Position numbers and translations under genes: made by a program
In this document: in pieces, positions 23,824-31,160 of the stretch
How the letters are laid out: each line of letters begins with the position of its first letter
Numbering within the stretch: the first letter of the stretch is position 1
Assembly (NCBI GenBank): GCA_944324655.1
Contig: CALUXF010000015.1
Span: 1 to 42,456 of the forward strand
From: Candidatus Avelusimicrobium aviculae
GTDB lineage: Bacteria > Elusimicrobiota > Elusimicrobia > Elusimicrobiales > Elusimicrobiaceae
DNA length: 42,456 nucleotides
Reading direction: 5' to 3'
Notes under the pieces: model-generated
Told to the model about the DNA's origin: nothing
Seen by the model: only the letters and a program-made list of their open reading frames with translations
Database searches by the model: none

Positions 23824-24312
23824 TTATTGGTTTTCCACTTTAGGGGTGGTGCGGGCCCATTCTTCGGCTTCCGGGCCCCATTTGTCTTTTACCGCTTGCG
23901 GGATTTTAAACAAAATACTGGTGCATTTGGCGGAGACGGAACCGTCCGGCAATAAAATTTCACCTTCCACCTGCGCGCGGGAGCCGCCGTCTTTTATTAC
24001 GCGTCCCACCGCTTTTAATTTGGTGTTGGTGGGGGTATTTTGTTTGTAAACCACTTCCATTTTAAGGGTTACCATTAAGCGGTTAAAATCATTATTTAAT
24101 AAGATAGCCCGGCCGGAAGTTTCGTCTAATATAGTGGCAATAATGCCGCCGTGCATGGTGCCGGGGTAGGAACAATATTTATCATCCAGTGTAAATTCAG
24201 CTTCCACTTGGTTTTGGTCATAATTGTTGTACCATTCCAAATGCAGTCCAAACGGATTGTTTTTTCCGCAGGCAAAACATCCTAAAGACGTGGGTTGGCG
24301 TAATTTTTCCAT
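23824..24312 (-). CDS. PaaI-like hotdog-fold thioesterase, 162 aa
   Basis: The N-terminal GCFACGKNNPFGLHLEW has the Cys-x2-Cys and Asn-Pro-x-Gly-Leu pattern common in PaaI-type proteins. The hotdog core has GTMHGGIIATILDE (His54-Gly-Gly, Asp63-Glu64 catalytic region), followed by VTLKMEVVYKQNTP. It should hydrolyse an acyl-CoA or related thioester in the cytoplasm; the acyl group is unknown. AGGAGGAATT precedes the ATG, and TATAAT at 24332-24337 is its likely -10. It is divergent from the CYTH gene, with the two -10 boxes only about 10 bases apart. Confidence 0.88.
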   Translation of the reverse strand: MEKLRQPTSLGCFACGKNNPFGLHLEWYNNYDQNQVEAEFTLDDKYCSYPGTMHGGIIATILDETSGRAILLNNDFNRLMVTLKMEVVYKQNTPTNTKLKAVGRVIKDGGSRAQVEGEILLPDGSVSAKCTSILFKIPQAVKDKWGPEAEEWARTTPKVENQ

Positions 24313-24331
24313 AATTCCTCCTGAAAAATAT

Positions 24332-24352
24332 ATTATACTTTTTTGCTAAACT
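24332..24352. promoter_or_regulatory. closely spaced divergent -10 boxes (thioesterase / CYTH)
   Basis: Minus strand: TATAAT (24332-24337), 19 bases before the thioesterase ATG. Plus strand: TGC-TAAACT (-10 at 24347-24352), six bases before the CYTH ATG at 24359. The two polymerase footprints must overlap. Confidence 0.45.
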
Positions 24353-24358
24353 TAGAAT

Positions 24359-24982
24359 ATGCCTATTGAATGTGAATTTAAATGGAAAGCCCGCACACAA
24401 GAAGATTTTTCCCGCATGTTGCAGGTTGTCCGAGAGCATTTTCCCGGCCTGGTAAACGGGCCGCTTGCCGTGTTAAATGAAGATTTTTATTTAGATACCC
24501 CTCAAGGGGTGTGGAGTGCGCATAACACCGCTTTGCGCCTGCGTTGCGCCAACGGACGTTTTGAAGCGACGGCCAAATCCCAAACCAAAATGGTGGATGG
24601 TAAGGCGGTTAGAAAAGAGGAAACGCTCCCGCTGCCCGCCGCGGCCAATATAACCCAAGCGCTTAAAATGTTGCAAGGAAAAGGTTTTTGGCTGGGGTTT
24701 CCCGTAGAAAAGTTGGAGATTATTTTTACCATCACCAATCACCGCCGGATATACAATTTAACAGACATGAATGCCGTTTATGAACTGGCGTTTGACGATT
24801 GCATCCTGTCCGCCTGCGGCCGCCGGAAAGAATTAAAAGAAATTGAATTGGAGTTAAAGGCTGGAGATGAAAAAATATTTTCTTCTTTTGCGGGGGTGCT
24901 TAAGCAAAAGTCAGGCTTGAACGCGCCGGAAAAGTCTAAAGTGGCAAGTGCGCGGGCTTTGTTGGAGGATGAAAAGAAATGA
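24359..24982 (+). CDS. CYTH-domain protein (tripolyphosphate-binding fold), 207 aa
   Basis: The start IECEFKWK contains the CYTH signature Glu-x-Glu-x-Lys (Glu4, Glu6, Lys8). Later basic and acidic residues of the tunnel follow: LRLRC, EATAKSQ, VRKEE, then ELAFDDCIL and the EIELELK strand. CYTH enzymes bind triphosphates with Mg2+ and include class IV adenylate cyclases, thiamine-triphosphatases and inorganic triphosphatases; which one this is cannot be decided here. It looks leaderless (a -10 six bases before the ATG, no ribosome site) and overlaps the next gene by ATGA. Confidence 0.87.
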   Translation: MPIECEFKWKARTQEDFSRMLQVVREHFPGLVNGPLAVLNEDFYLDTPQGVWSAHNTALRLRCANGRFEATAKSQTKMVDGKAVRKEETLPLPAAANITQALKMLQGKGFWLGFPVEKLEIIFTITNHRRIYNLTDMNAVYELAFDDCILSACGRRKELKEIELELKAGDEKIFSSFAGVLKQKSGLNAPEKSKVASARALLEDEKK

Positions 24983-25416
24983 ATGGAATAATTGCGCTGT
25001 TTTTAAGCATGGTGGCTCCAGGAGCGGGGCAAATTTTTAACGGGGACTATTGGTTAGGAGCCTTGTTGGGGGGAATGTTTGCCTTAGGCAAAACAGCCGT
25101 TTTGCCGTTGCTGGTAAGGGGGCTGAGGTTAAAGACCGAAGAAAGTATTTTAAAATTATTTTACTGGTTTAACTGGCTGTACAGTTTATGTGTATTATTT
25201 GCTATTGTTCAGGCTGCTGTGCGTGGATTTAGCGTTACTGTTACACACCCGTGGACTGCCGTTTTGTGCGCGTTGATGATAATAAGCGTGTATAAAAATA
25301 CGCAAAAAGAAATTTTATTTTCTGCCTTGTGCGGAAGGCGCGGTTTGTATCAGGTAATTCGGCCTGTTAGAAAATCTCCGACGGAAAGTCAAGCTTCTGA
25401 CGGTAAAAAAGCGTAA
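24979..25416 (+). CDS. small membrane protein with PGAGQ motif, 145 aa
   Basis: Three or four hydrophobic helices (about 3-18, 25-45, 60-80 and 88-103) and a polar, basic C-terminus. The beginning, MVAPGAGQIFNGDYWLGAL, resembles the Pro-Gly-x-Gly-Gln-x-Tyr/Phe-x-Gly-x2-x-x-Gly pattern of TM2 and DUF5683-type membrane proteins of unknown role. It is coupled to the CYTH gene by an ATGA overlap. The last codons form the left arm of a 13-bp inverted repeat whose right arm lies next to the following promoter. Confidence 0.75.
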   Translation: MNGIIALFLSMVAPGAGQIFNGDYWLGALLGGMFALGKTAVLPLLVRGLRLKTEESILKLFYWFNWLYSLCVLFAIVQAAVRGFSVTVTHPWTAVLCALMIISVYKNTQKEILFSALCGRRGLYQVIRPVRKSPTESQASDGKKA

Positions 25417-25464
25417 AAAAAGCGCTTGCTTTTTTTTAAAAAATTATTTTACGTCGGAGATTTT
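25371..25464. repeat. 13-bp perfect inverted repeat flanking the gene end
   Basis: AAAATCTCCGACG (25371-25383) and CGTCGGAGATTTT (25452-25464), separated by 68 bases that contain a small A/T hairpin (25415-25436). The right arm ends one base before the -35 box of the histone-like gene. Confidence 0.7.
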
Positions 25465-25465
25465 G

Positions 25466-25494
25466 TTGCATTTTAAAATAATTTGTGCTATTAT
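25466..25494 (+). promoter_or_regulatory. promoter of the histone-H1-like gene
   Basis: -35 TTGCAT (25466-25471), 17 bases ending TGC, and -10 TATTAT (25489-25494). A ribosome site AGGAGA lies at 25522-25527. Confidence 0.75.
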
Positions 25495-25532
25495 TTTTAT
25501 GAGGTTAAAACTAATTGTCTTAGGAGATTAAA

Positions 25533-25811
25533 ATGGCCGTTAAAAAAACCGTAAAAAAAGCCGCTGCTAAAAAACCGGCTAAAAAAGTAGCCGTAAAGAA
25601 AGCCGCCGTAAAGAAACCGTGCGCCAAAAAAGCCTGCGCTAAAAAAGCCTGCGCAAAAAAGGTCGCGGTGAAAGCCGCCGCTGTTAAAAAAGCGGCTGCT
25701 AAAAAACCTGCTAAAAAAGCGTGTGCCAAAAAAGCCTGCGCCAAAAAAGCAGCTGTAAAAAAACCTGCCGCCAAAAAACCGGCAGCCAAAAAAGTTGCTA
25801 AAAAGAAATAA
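25533..25811 (+). CDS. histone-H1-like Lys/Ala-rich DNA-binding protein with cysteines, 92 aa
   Basis: The chain is almost only Lys, Ala, Val, Pro and Cys, in repeats such as AAKKPAKK, VKKAAVKK and ACAKKACAKK. Such H1-like tails (compare chlamydial Hc2 and the Bordetella BpH family) bind DNA through charge and condense the nucleoid; the assignment is by composition. Unusually, five cysteines occur in the repeat, three clustered near residues 30-41 and two near 64-70. It has a strong promoter, a good AGGAGA site and its own terminator, so it is probably well expressed as a single gene. Tandem codon repeats make the sequence slippage-prone. Confidence 0.85.
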   Translation: MAVKKTVKKAAAKKPAKKVAVKKAAVKKPCAKKACAKKACAKKVAVKAAAVKKAAAKKPAKKACAKKACAKKAAVKKPAAKKPAAKKVAKKK

Positions 25812-25826
25812 TTTAAGTACACACAA

Positions 25827-25858
25827 AGCCGCCGGTCATTAGGCCGGCGGCTTTTTTT
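25827..25858 (+). terminator. terminator of the histone-H1-like gene
   Basis: Stem AGCCGCCGG / CCGGCGGCT, then TTTTTTT. The next 130 bases hold weak hairpins but no gene. Confidence 0.9.
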
Positions 25859-25988
25859 GTCAGTATGCGCTATCTCGGGACATGGGGAAAGATAAAAACT
25901 CCGTCTGTAAGCAAACGCTTTTTTTTAATAGGGCTACGCAAGCCAAGGAGCTCCGGGAAAAGCCTTTTTAATTAGAATAGTGTACGAA

Positions 25989-26023
25989 AGAAAATATAAA
26001 AGCCCTGCTTTTGGCAGGGCTTT
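25989..26023 (-). terminator. terminator of the ispA-dxs-LOG operon
   Basis: Stem AAAGCCCTGC (25999-26008) / GCAGGGCTTT (26014-26023), with a T-rich tail on the minus strand, 27 bases after the LOG-family stop. Confidence 0.8.
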
Positions 26024-26049
26024 GCAATAACATAATGAAAAGCGCGGGG

Positions 26050-26859
26050 TTATTTTATATTGTAGAACTTGGCGATGATTTGCCAGGCTTCTTCGGGGGT
26101 ATCCACCACGTTGCAAGATTCGGCTTCCTCGGGGGAAATAACGCCGTAAGAGGCCAGGCCCGGTATATTAACCACCGTGTTCCAAAATTCTTTGCCCACC
26201 AGCACTATCGGGATATCCTGTTTCTTTCCTGTTTTTACCAAAGTTAAAATTTCAAACAGTTCGTCAAACGTTCCAAACCCGCCCGGGAATACCACAAATG
26301 CTTTGGAGCGCATCACCAAATGCAGTTTGCGTATGGCGAAGTAATGAAAGAGAAATGCCAAATCTTGGGTGATATACGGGTTGGGTTTTTGCTCGTGGGG
26401 CAAGGTGATGTTAAAGCCGATGCTTTTACCGTTTTTTTCAAAGGCGCCGCGGTTGGCCGCTTCCATAAGGCCCGGGCCGCCTCCGGTTACTACGGCAAAA
26501 CGGTTTCCGGCTTTTTCTATAACGATATTGGCAAACTTGCGTGCCGCGTCATAATATTTGGAAAGTTTTAACAGCCCCTGTGCTTCATATAAACGGTTTT
26601 GCAGGTTTTTGTCTTGCGGGTTTTTATCCAGCGCTTCTTGGGCCGCTTTTACTTTGGCTTGTGCTTCTTTTTCTTCCCGCACGCGGGCGCTGCCAAAGCA
26701 AACGATGGTTTCCTCAATTTTATGGTGCTGGAGGTATAATTCCGGTTTCAGCACTTCCAGCTGCATGCGCACCGGGCGCATGACGTCTTGTTTTAAAAGC
26801 TGAATATCTTCATATGCTTTAATATAAGAATGTTCATGTTCTATATCTTGTGTGCTCAT
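26050..26859 (-). CDS. LOG-family (TIGR00730-like) Rossmann protein, 269 aa
   Basis: Nucleotide-binding fold with the LOG signature: GGGPG at 126-130, Arg177-Lys178 in FAIRKLHL and PGGFGTFDE at 192-200. Family members release cytokinin-type bases from nucleoside monophosphates or cleave nucleotide 5'-monophosphates (PpnN-like). An N-terminal extension of about 50-100 residues, charged and coiled-coil-like, precedes the core. The gene follows dxs by 13 bases in an isoprenoid operon. That is notable because cytokinins carry isoprenoid side chains, though a general nucleotide-hydrolase role is as likely. Confidence 0.9.
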   Translation of the reverse strand: MSTQDIEHEHSYIKAYEDIQLLKQDVMRPVRMQLEVLKPELYLQHHKIEETIVCFGSARVREEKEAQAKVKAAQEALDKNPQDKNLQNRLYEAQGLLKLSKYYDAARKFANIVIEKAGNRFAVVTGGGPGLMEAANRGAFEKNGKSIGFNITLPHEQKPNPYITQDLAFLFHYFAIRKLHLVMRSKAFVVFPGGFGTFDELFEILTLVKTGKKQDIPIVLVGKEFWNTVVNIPGLASYGVISPEEAESCNVVDTPEEAWQIIAKFYNIK

Positions 26860-26872
26860 AAAGAAACCTCGC

Positions 26873-28726
26873 TTATTTCTTCCATTCTAGAATATGTGCG
26901 GCGATTTTTTCTGCGTTAATGCCAAGCTGCTCATAAAGCTGGGCAGATTTGGCGTGTTCCACAAATTCGTCCGGTATGCCTAAACGCAATAGTTTGCAGG
27001 CGGCTTGTTTGTCGGCGGTATATTCCGCCACGGCGGAACCAAATCCACCCACCAAGCTGTTGTCCTCCACCGTTACCAGGCGGGGGGATATTTTTAAAGC
27101 TTCGTCTAATAGGGCGCTGTCCAGCGGTTTTACAAAGCGCATATTGATTACCCCGCAATGCAGGCCTTTTTCTTCCAGCAGCTGGGCGGCTTTTAAGGCG
27201 GGGTGCACCCGGTTGCCAATAGCGGCTATGGTTAAATCTTTGCCTTGTTTGAGCCATACCCCTTTGCCAATTTCCAGGCGTTTGGGTTTGGCGTCCATTT
27301 CCACGCCGAATCCCGCTCCGCGCGGATAGCGAAGCACAAACGGCAGGTTGGCGTCCAGCCCGGTTTTAAGCAGGTGCTGGAGTTCATTTTCATCTGCCGG
27401 GGCGGAAATAATTAAATCCGGCACCGTGCGCAGAAAACTTAAATCAAACGCGCCGTGGTGGGTGGGCCCGTCCTCCCCTACAATGCCGGCGCGGTCCAGC
27501 GCGAAAACCACGGGCAGTTTTTGCAGGGCCACGTCGTGTACAATTTGGTCATAGCAGCGCTGCGCGAAAGAAGAATAAAGCGCGTATACCGGCTTTAGCC
27601 CGCAAGCGGCCATACCGGCGGCAAAGGTGGCGGCGTGTTCTTCGGCTATGCCTACGTCAAAATAACGGGAAGGAAATTTATCACGGAAAGCGTCCAACCC
27701 CGTGCCTTCCGGCATGGCCGCGGTAATGGCGTTGATGCGGTCGTCTTTTTCGGCCAGTTTTACCAATGTGTTGGAAAACGCCTGGGTAAATGTAATGCCG
27801 TTGGCTTTGCCGATCGTATCGCCGGTTTCCACGTCAAAAATGCCAATGCCGTGGAATTTGGTGGGTTTTTCTTCGGCGGGTTTATAGCCTTTGCCTTTTT
27901 TGGTGACGGCGTGCAAAATAACGGGGCCTTTTACGTCTTTTACGCTTTCCAGCACTTCTATCATTTCGTCTATATTATTGCCGTTTACGGGGCCGAAATA
28001 GCGCAGGCCCATTTCCTCAAAAATGGTGCCGGGGAACAGAATGGAGCGGGCCCTTTTAGCCAGTTTGGCGGCGTTGTTGCCCAGCTCGTCAAAACGTTTT
28101 AAAAATTTGGCGGCGCGTTCTTCGGCCATTTGCACGTATTGCTTGGTGAGCAGTTTGGTTAAAAATTTGCCCAGCGCCCCCACCCGCTGAGAGATAAACA
28201 TTTGGTTATCGTTTAAAATAATCAGCATATCGCTGGCTAACAGGCCCGCGTTTTGGAGGGCTTCATAAGCCATGCCGCCGGTAAGGCAGCCGTCCCCCAC
28301 AACGGCGATTACTTTGGAGTTTTCTTTCTTCTGGTCGCGCGCGATAGCCATACCCAATGCGGCGGAAAGCGCGGTGGAAGCATGCCCCGCGCCAAAAGCG
28401 TCGTAAGGGCTTTCGTAACGTTTGGGAAACCCGCTTATGCCGCCTTTTTGGCGGATGTGTTCAAATTCTTTCTGCCGCCCGGTAAGTAGTTTGTGGGCGT
28501 AGGCTTGGTGCCCGGTATCAAAAATGATTTTATCTTCCGGCGTGTTAAATACGTAATGCAGGGCGGTGATAATTTCCACCGCGCCCAAGCTGGAGCCCAA
28601 GTGCCCGCCGTTTTTGCTGATGGTAGAGATAATGGTATCCCTGAGTTCTTGGCATAAAGTGGGCAGGTGTTCTTTTTTAATAAGCCGTAAATCTTTAGGG
28701 CTGTGAATGCTGGGAAGCACTTTCAT
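26873..28726 (-). CDS. dxs: 1-deoxy-D-xylulose-5-phosphate synthase
   Basis: Thiamine-diphosphate enzyme that condenses pyruvate and glyceraldehyde-3-phosphate at the entry to the MEP isoprenoid pathway. 617 aa, standard length. GGHLGSSLGAVE (40-51), FDTGHQAYAHK, the ThDP motif GDGCLTGGMAYEALQNAG (about 143-160) with NDNQM, and the second domain's GIAEEHAATFAAGMA and DRAGIVGEDGPTHHG are all intact. AAAGGAGG sits before the ATG. Middle gene of ispA-dxs-LOG. Confidence 0.97.
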   Translation of the reverse strand: MKVLPSIHSPKDLRLIKKEHLPTLCQELRDTIISTISKNGGHLGSSLGAVEIITALHYVFNTPEDKIIFDTGHQAYAHKLLTGRQKEFEHIRQKGGISGFPKRYESPYDAFGAGHASTALSAALGMAIARDQKKENSKVIAVVGDGCLTGGMAYEALQNAGLLASDMLIILNDNQMFISQRVGALGKFLTKLLTKQYVQMAEERAAKFLKRFDELGNNAAKLAKRARSILFPGTIFEEMGLRYFGPVNGNNIDEMIEVLESVKDVKGPVILHAVTKKGKGYKPAEEKPTKFHGIGIFDVETGDTIGKANGITFTQAFSNTLVKLAEKDDRINAITAAMPEGTGLDAFRDKFPSRYFDVGIAEEHAATFAAGMAACGLKPVYALYSSFAQRCYDQIVHDVALQKLPVVFALDRAGIVGEDGPTHHGAFDLSFLRTVPDLIISAPADENELQHLLKTGLDANLPFVLRYPRGAGFGVEMDAKPKRLEIGKGVWLKQGKDLTIAAIGNRVHPALKAAQLLEEKGLHCGVINMRFVKPLDSALLDEALKISPRLVTVEDNSLVGGFGSAVAEYTADKQAACKLLRLGIPDEFVEHAKSAQLYEQLGINAEKIAAHILEWKK

Positions 28727-28741
28727 GGCAGCCTCCTTTTA

Positions 28742-29752
28742 TTAATAAGTGCGGGTTTTGAAAAACTCGGCCATTTCATACAAAGGCCACAGGTTTTTCT
28801 TTTTGGCGGTTTTTAGCCCGTCTAAGGCTTTTTGCGCGTTGGCAATCAGCAGTTGGGCGTGTTTGCGGCTGCCTTCTAAGCCGTATAGACTGACGAAAGT
28901 GAGTTTGCCGTTTTCTTTGTCACTGTTGGATTTACCTAACTGCTGGGCGGTGGAGGTAACGTCTAAAATATCGTCCACAATTTGAAACACGAGCCCGATG
29001 CAGTTGGCGTATTTTTTAATCAAGGTCAAATCTTTCCCTTTAACCCCAGCCAAAAGGGCGCCGCTTTCCACGCTGCCGCGGATTAAAGCCCCGGTTTTAT
29101 TGGCGTGGATGTAATTTAAAATGGTTTCCGGGGTGGTTTCTTTTACCGCGGAGGGGAGCATAAAATAATGCAGGGTTTTGTCCGCCAGCGGTTTGGAAAC
29201 TTTTTTTAATTTTTCCGCCCGGGTGCTGGAAGCGTCCGCCGCGCCCATGCCTTCGGCGTATACGTCGGCCGTTTGGCCGCCCACCATGCCGGAAGCGCCG
29301 GCGCAGTTGGCAAAGTGCAAAAGGGCGTTTAAGGTGTTTTCCGCCCCGATGGATTTTACTTTTCCGTTTTGGGCAAATACTTCAAACACGTAAGTAAGCA
29401 AAGCGTCCCCGGCCAGCAGGGCCAGGTCGTCCCCAAACACTTTGTGGTTGGTGGGTTTGCCGCGGCGGAGCGCGTCATTATCCATACAGGGTAAATCGTC
29501 GTGAATTAAGGAATAGGTGTGCAGCATTTCCACCGCGCAGGCGGCGGGCATAACGTCGGCGGGTTTTTTGCCAAAGGCTTCCGCCGTGGCCATAAGCAAA
29601 ATGGGGCGCACGCGTTTGCCGCCCGCTTGCAGAGAATAGGCCATGGAATCTGTTAAAATTTTTGGGGAATTTTTGATTTTACCAATGTATTTGGTTAAGT
29701 TCTTTTCCACCAATTTGGCGCGTTCTTTTAGATAAGCGTTAAAATCGTTCAT
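28742..29752 (-). CDS. ispA: polyprenyl synthetase (farnesyl/geranylgeranyl diphosphate synthase)
   Basis: Head-to-tail prenyl transferase. 336 aa, somewhat longer than typical IspA (about 300). GGKRVRP (44-50), the first Asp-rich motif DDLPCMD (85-91), RRGKPTNHKVFG and the second motif DDILD (260-264) are complete. It makes the C15 or C20 precursor for quinones and the undecaprenyl carrier used by the polysaccharide locus. The ATG at 29752 has AAGGA six bases before it; the ATG at 29758 would sit on that site. First gene of the operon. Confidence 0.93.
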   Translation of the reverse strand: MNDFNAYLKERAKLVEKNLTKYIGKIKNSPKILTDSMAYSLQAGGKRVRPILLMATAEAFGKKPADVMPAACAVEMLHTYSLIHDDLPCMDNDALRRGKPTNHKVFGDDLALLAGDALLTYVFEVFAQNGKVKSIGAENTLNALLHFANCAGASGMVGGQTADVYAEGMGAADASSTRAEKLKKVSKPLADKTLHYFMLPSAVKETTPETILNYIHANKTGALIRGSVESGALLAGVKGKDLTLIKKYANCIGLVFQIVDDILDVTSTAQQLGKSNSDKENGKLTFVSLYGLEGSRKHAQLLIANAQKALDGLKTAKKKNLWPLYEMAEFFKTRTY

Positions 29753-29791
29753 ATTCATTCCTTAAATAATGGGAATATACGTCTTATCTCT

Positions 29792-29797
29792 ATTATA
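29792..29797 (-). promoter_or_regulatory. -10 box of the ispA-dxs-LOG operon
   Basis: TATAAT on the minus strand about 40 bases before the start; no convincing -35. Confidence 0.45.
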
Positions 29798-29813
29798 CCT
29801 TATTGGAAAGCAT

Positions 29814-29842
29814 AAAAAGGCCCCGCGCTAAAGGGCGGGGCC
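29814..29842 (-). terminator. terminator after the secreted-paralogue cluster
   Basis: Stem GGCCCCGC (29819-29826) / GCGGGGCC (29835-29842), then TTTTTATG on the minus strand, 7 bases past the stop. Confidence 0.8.
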
Positions 29843-29848
29843 GGAAAG

Positions 29849-31066
29849 TTATGGGTTGTTTTGTAGTTGCTGACGTACCCGGAGGACCTCTTTTTGGTTT
29901 TTTTGGATATTGAAATTCCAAAACTTGAACCAAATTGTAGAGTAATATCTTAGGTGTTCAAGTCTTTCTCTTAGCTGGTAGTCGCTGGGACAGCCTAAGG
30001 CGGAAAAGTTCTGATAGAACTTGATAATAGAACGCAGCGTATTATCCGGCCAGGCTTTGGAACGCCATCCCAGCAACTCCATAGAATTGAAGGTTTTGTA
30101 TAGGTGTTCCAGCTCACTGGGCGTGTATTGATGTAAGTGCATGTTGTGATAGGCAAACTCTAAAAGGCCGCTTATGTCTCTTGAAGCATATAACTCGGTC
30201 CCATCAATTTGGCCGGCCTCTTGATGGACTTTAATAAATTGGCGGATGTCGGCGTCCGTCCAGCCCCAATCGCGCAAAATGGCACAGCCTGAAGAGTTTA
30301 AGGCCTTGTACAAGGCGTCGTATTCTGCGTTCGAATAGGAGTTTAATCCCAGTATTTGAGAAACGGTTTCAAAAGAAAAAGGAAATTTCTCTTCGCCGTG
30401 AGCCCAAGCCAGCATCTTGTTGTACAAATCTCTTATGTCTTGGTATTCAAATGTTATGACTTGAATAATGTCTTTTTCACCTAAAAGGTAGGGTTCTATC
30501 CACCACTTGCAATCATATTCATTATAGTGCGAGGTAAAGAAACTGATATTGAAATTTTTATTTTTTACCGCTTTCCAGTTTTTTTCAGCCTTTTGAAAGC
30601 GCTGCTCTGCTTGCAACAAACGGTTGCGTACGTCTATTGGGGCAAACGCCTCCTGCGGTGCCTTGCTTGATAGATTAGGCTGGGAAGAAGAAATAGGCCC
30701 ATGTTGTACAATTTCCGTATTTTTTATTAGTTCATACATAAAGTCATTAACGGCGGGAATAATGCCGTATTCTTTATCATACAGGCGGAAAAGCATAATG
30801 TCTTTGTAATGGGCAGTAGCGGCGTTTTTTGTCTGAATGGTTAGCAACTTAAGCACAGTGGGGTCTAAAGAGATTTTTTTATTTGGAAACTTCTTATGCG
30901 AAATGTTTGACTTAATTATGCCTTGCGCGGTTTTTGGTGCGTTCTTTGCAGCGGATTTTTCCAGCGCGGTTTTTATGATTTTGGGGGTATTTGATTTTTG
31001 AGAAAAAGCAGGGGTAGCTGCTGCACAGCCAAACAGAAACAAAAGAAAAAGGCGGTTTAAATACAT
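29849..31066 (-). CDS. secreted protein of a local paralogous family, copy A (405 aa)
   Basis: I recognise no known domain. Residues 1-22 form a signal peptide cut before Gln-Lys. A Lys/Ala-rich segment follows, then a mostly helical body. Features shared with the two neighbours: IMLFRLYDKEYGI (in place of F-x-MYNxEQGI), RNRLLQAEQRF, FPFSFETVSQILGL, and LRDWGWTDADIRQFI. It is longer than the others by an extra C-terminal helical region (about 290-390) that includes a second SELEHLYKTFNSMELLGW unit, so it may carry a duplicated repeat. The ATG at 31066 has AAGGAGA eight bases upstream. The promoter is TTGAAC-17-TAATAT (31098-31126). Probably periplasmic or extracellular. Confidence 0.75.
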   Translation of the reverse strand: MYLNRLFLLFLFGCAAATPAFSQKSNTPKIIKTALEKSAAKNAPKTAQGIIKSNISHKKFPNKKISLDPTVLKLLTIQTKNAATAHYKDIMLFRLYDKEYGIIPAVNDFMYELIKNTEIVQHGPISSSQPNLSSKAPQEAFAPIDVRNRLLQAEQRFQKAEKNWKAVKNKNFNISFFTSHYNEYDCKWWIEPYLLGEKDIIQVITFEYQDIRDLYNKMLAWAHGEEKFPFSFETVSQILGLNSYSNAEYDALYKALNSSGCAILRDWGWTDADIRQFIKVHQEAGQIDGTELYASRDISGLLEFAYHNMHLHQYTPSELEHLYKTFNSMELLGWRSKAWPDNTLRSIIKFYQNFSALGCPSDYQLRERLEHLRYYSTIWFKFWNFNIQKNQKEVLRVRQQLQNNP

Positions 31067-31097
31067 TTTTACAATCTCCTTATAAATAGATTTACTA

Positions 31098-31126
31098 ATA
31101 TTACAAAATAGATTTTTGATGTTCAA
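31098..31126 (-). promoter_or_regulatory. promoter of paralogue A
   Basis: -35 TTGAAC (31121-31126), a 17-base spacer, and -10 TAATAT (31098-31103) on the minus strand, 31 bases before the ATG. Confidence 0.65.
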
Positions 31127-31131
31127 TGTGT

Positions 31132-31151
31132 TAAAAGCGCCCGGTTAGACC
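31132..31151 (-). promoter_or_regulatory. shared upstream element, copy A (weak)
   Basis: Plus-strand reading TAAAAGCGCCCGGTTAGACC, 28 bases beyond the -10 box of paralogue A. It resembles the elements before B and C, but less closely, and can also be folded as the end of a terminator for B. Confidence 0.35.
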
Positions 31152-31160
31152 AAAGGCTAT

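Noticed and set aside
25533-25811. Short tandem repeats as a possible CRISPR or minisatellite
   Set aside because: Units are irregular codon repeats within a coding frame, without spacers.
25497-25826. Phe/Gly- and Phe/Leu/Ala-rich frames opposite the histone-like gene
   Set aside because: Direct by-product of the Lys/Ala codon repeats read in antisense.
27635-28102. 155-codon open frame opposite dxs
   Set aside because: Mirror of a GC-rich, strongly coding dxs frame; no start signal and the composition of an antisense shadow.
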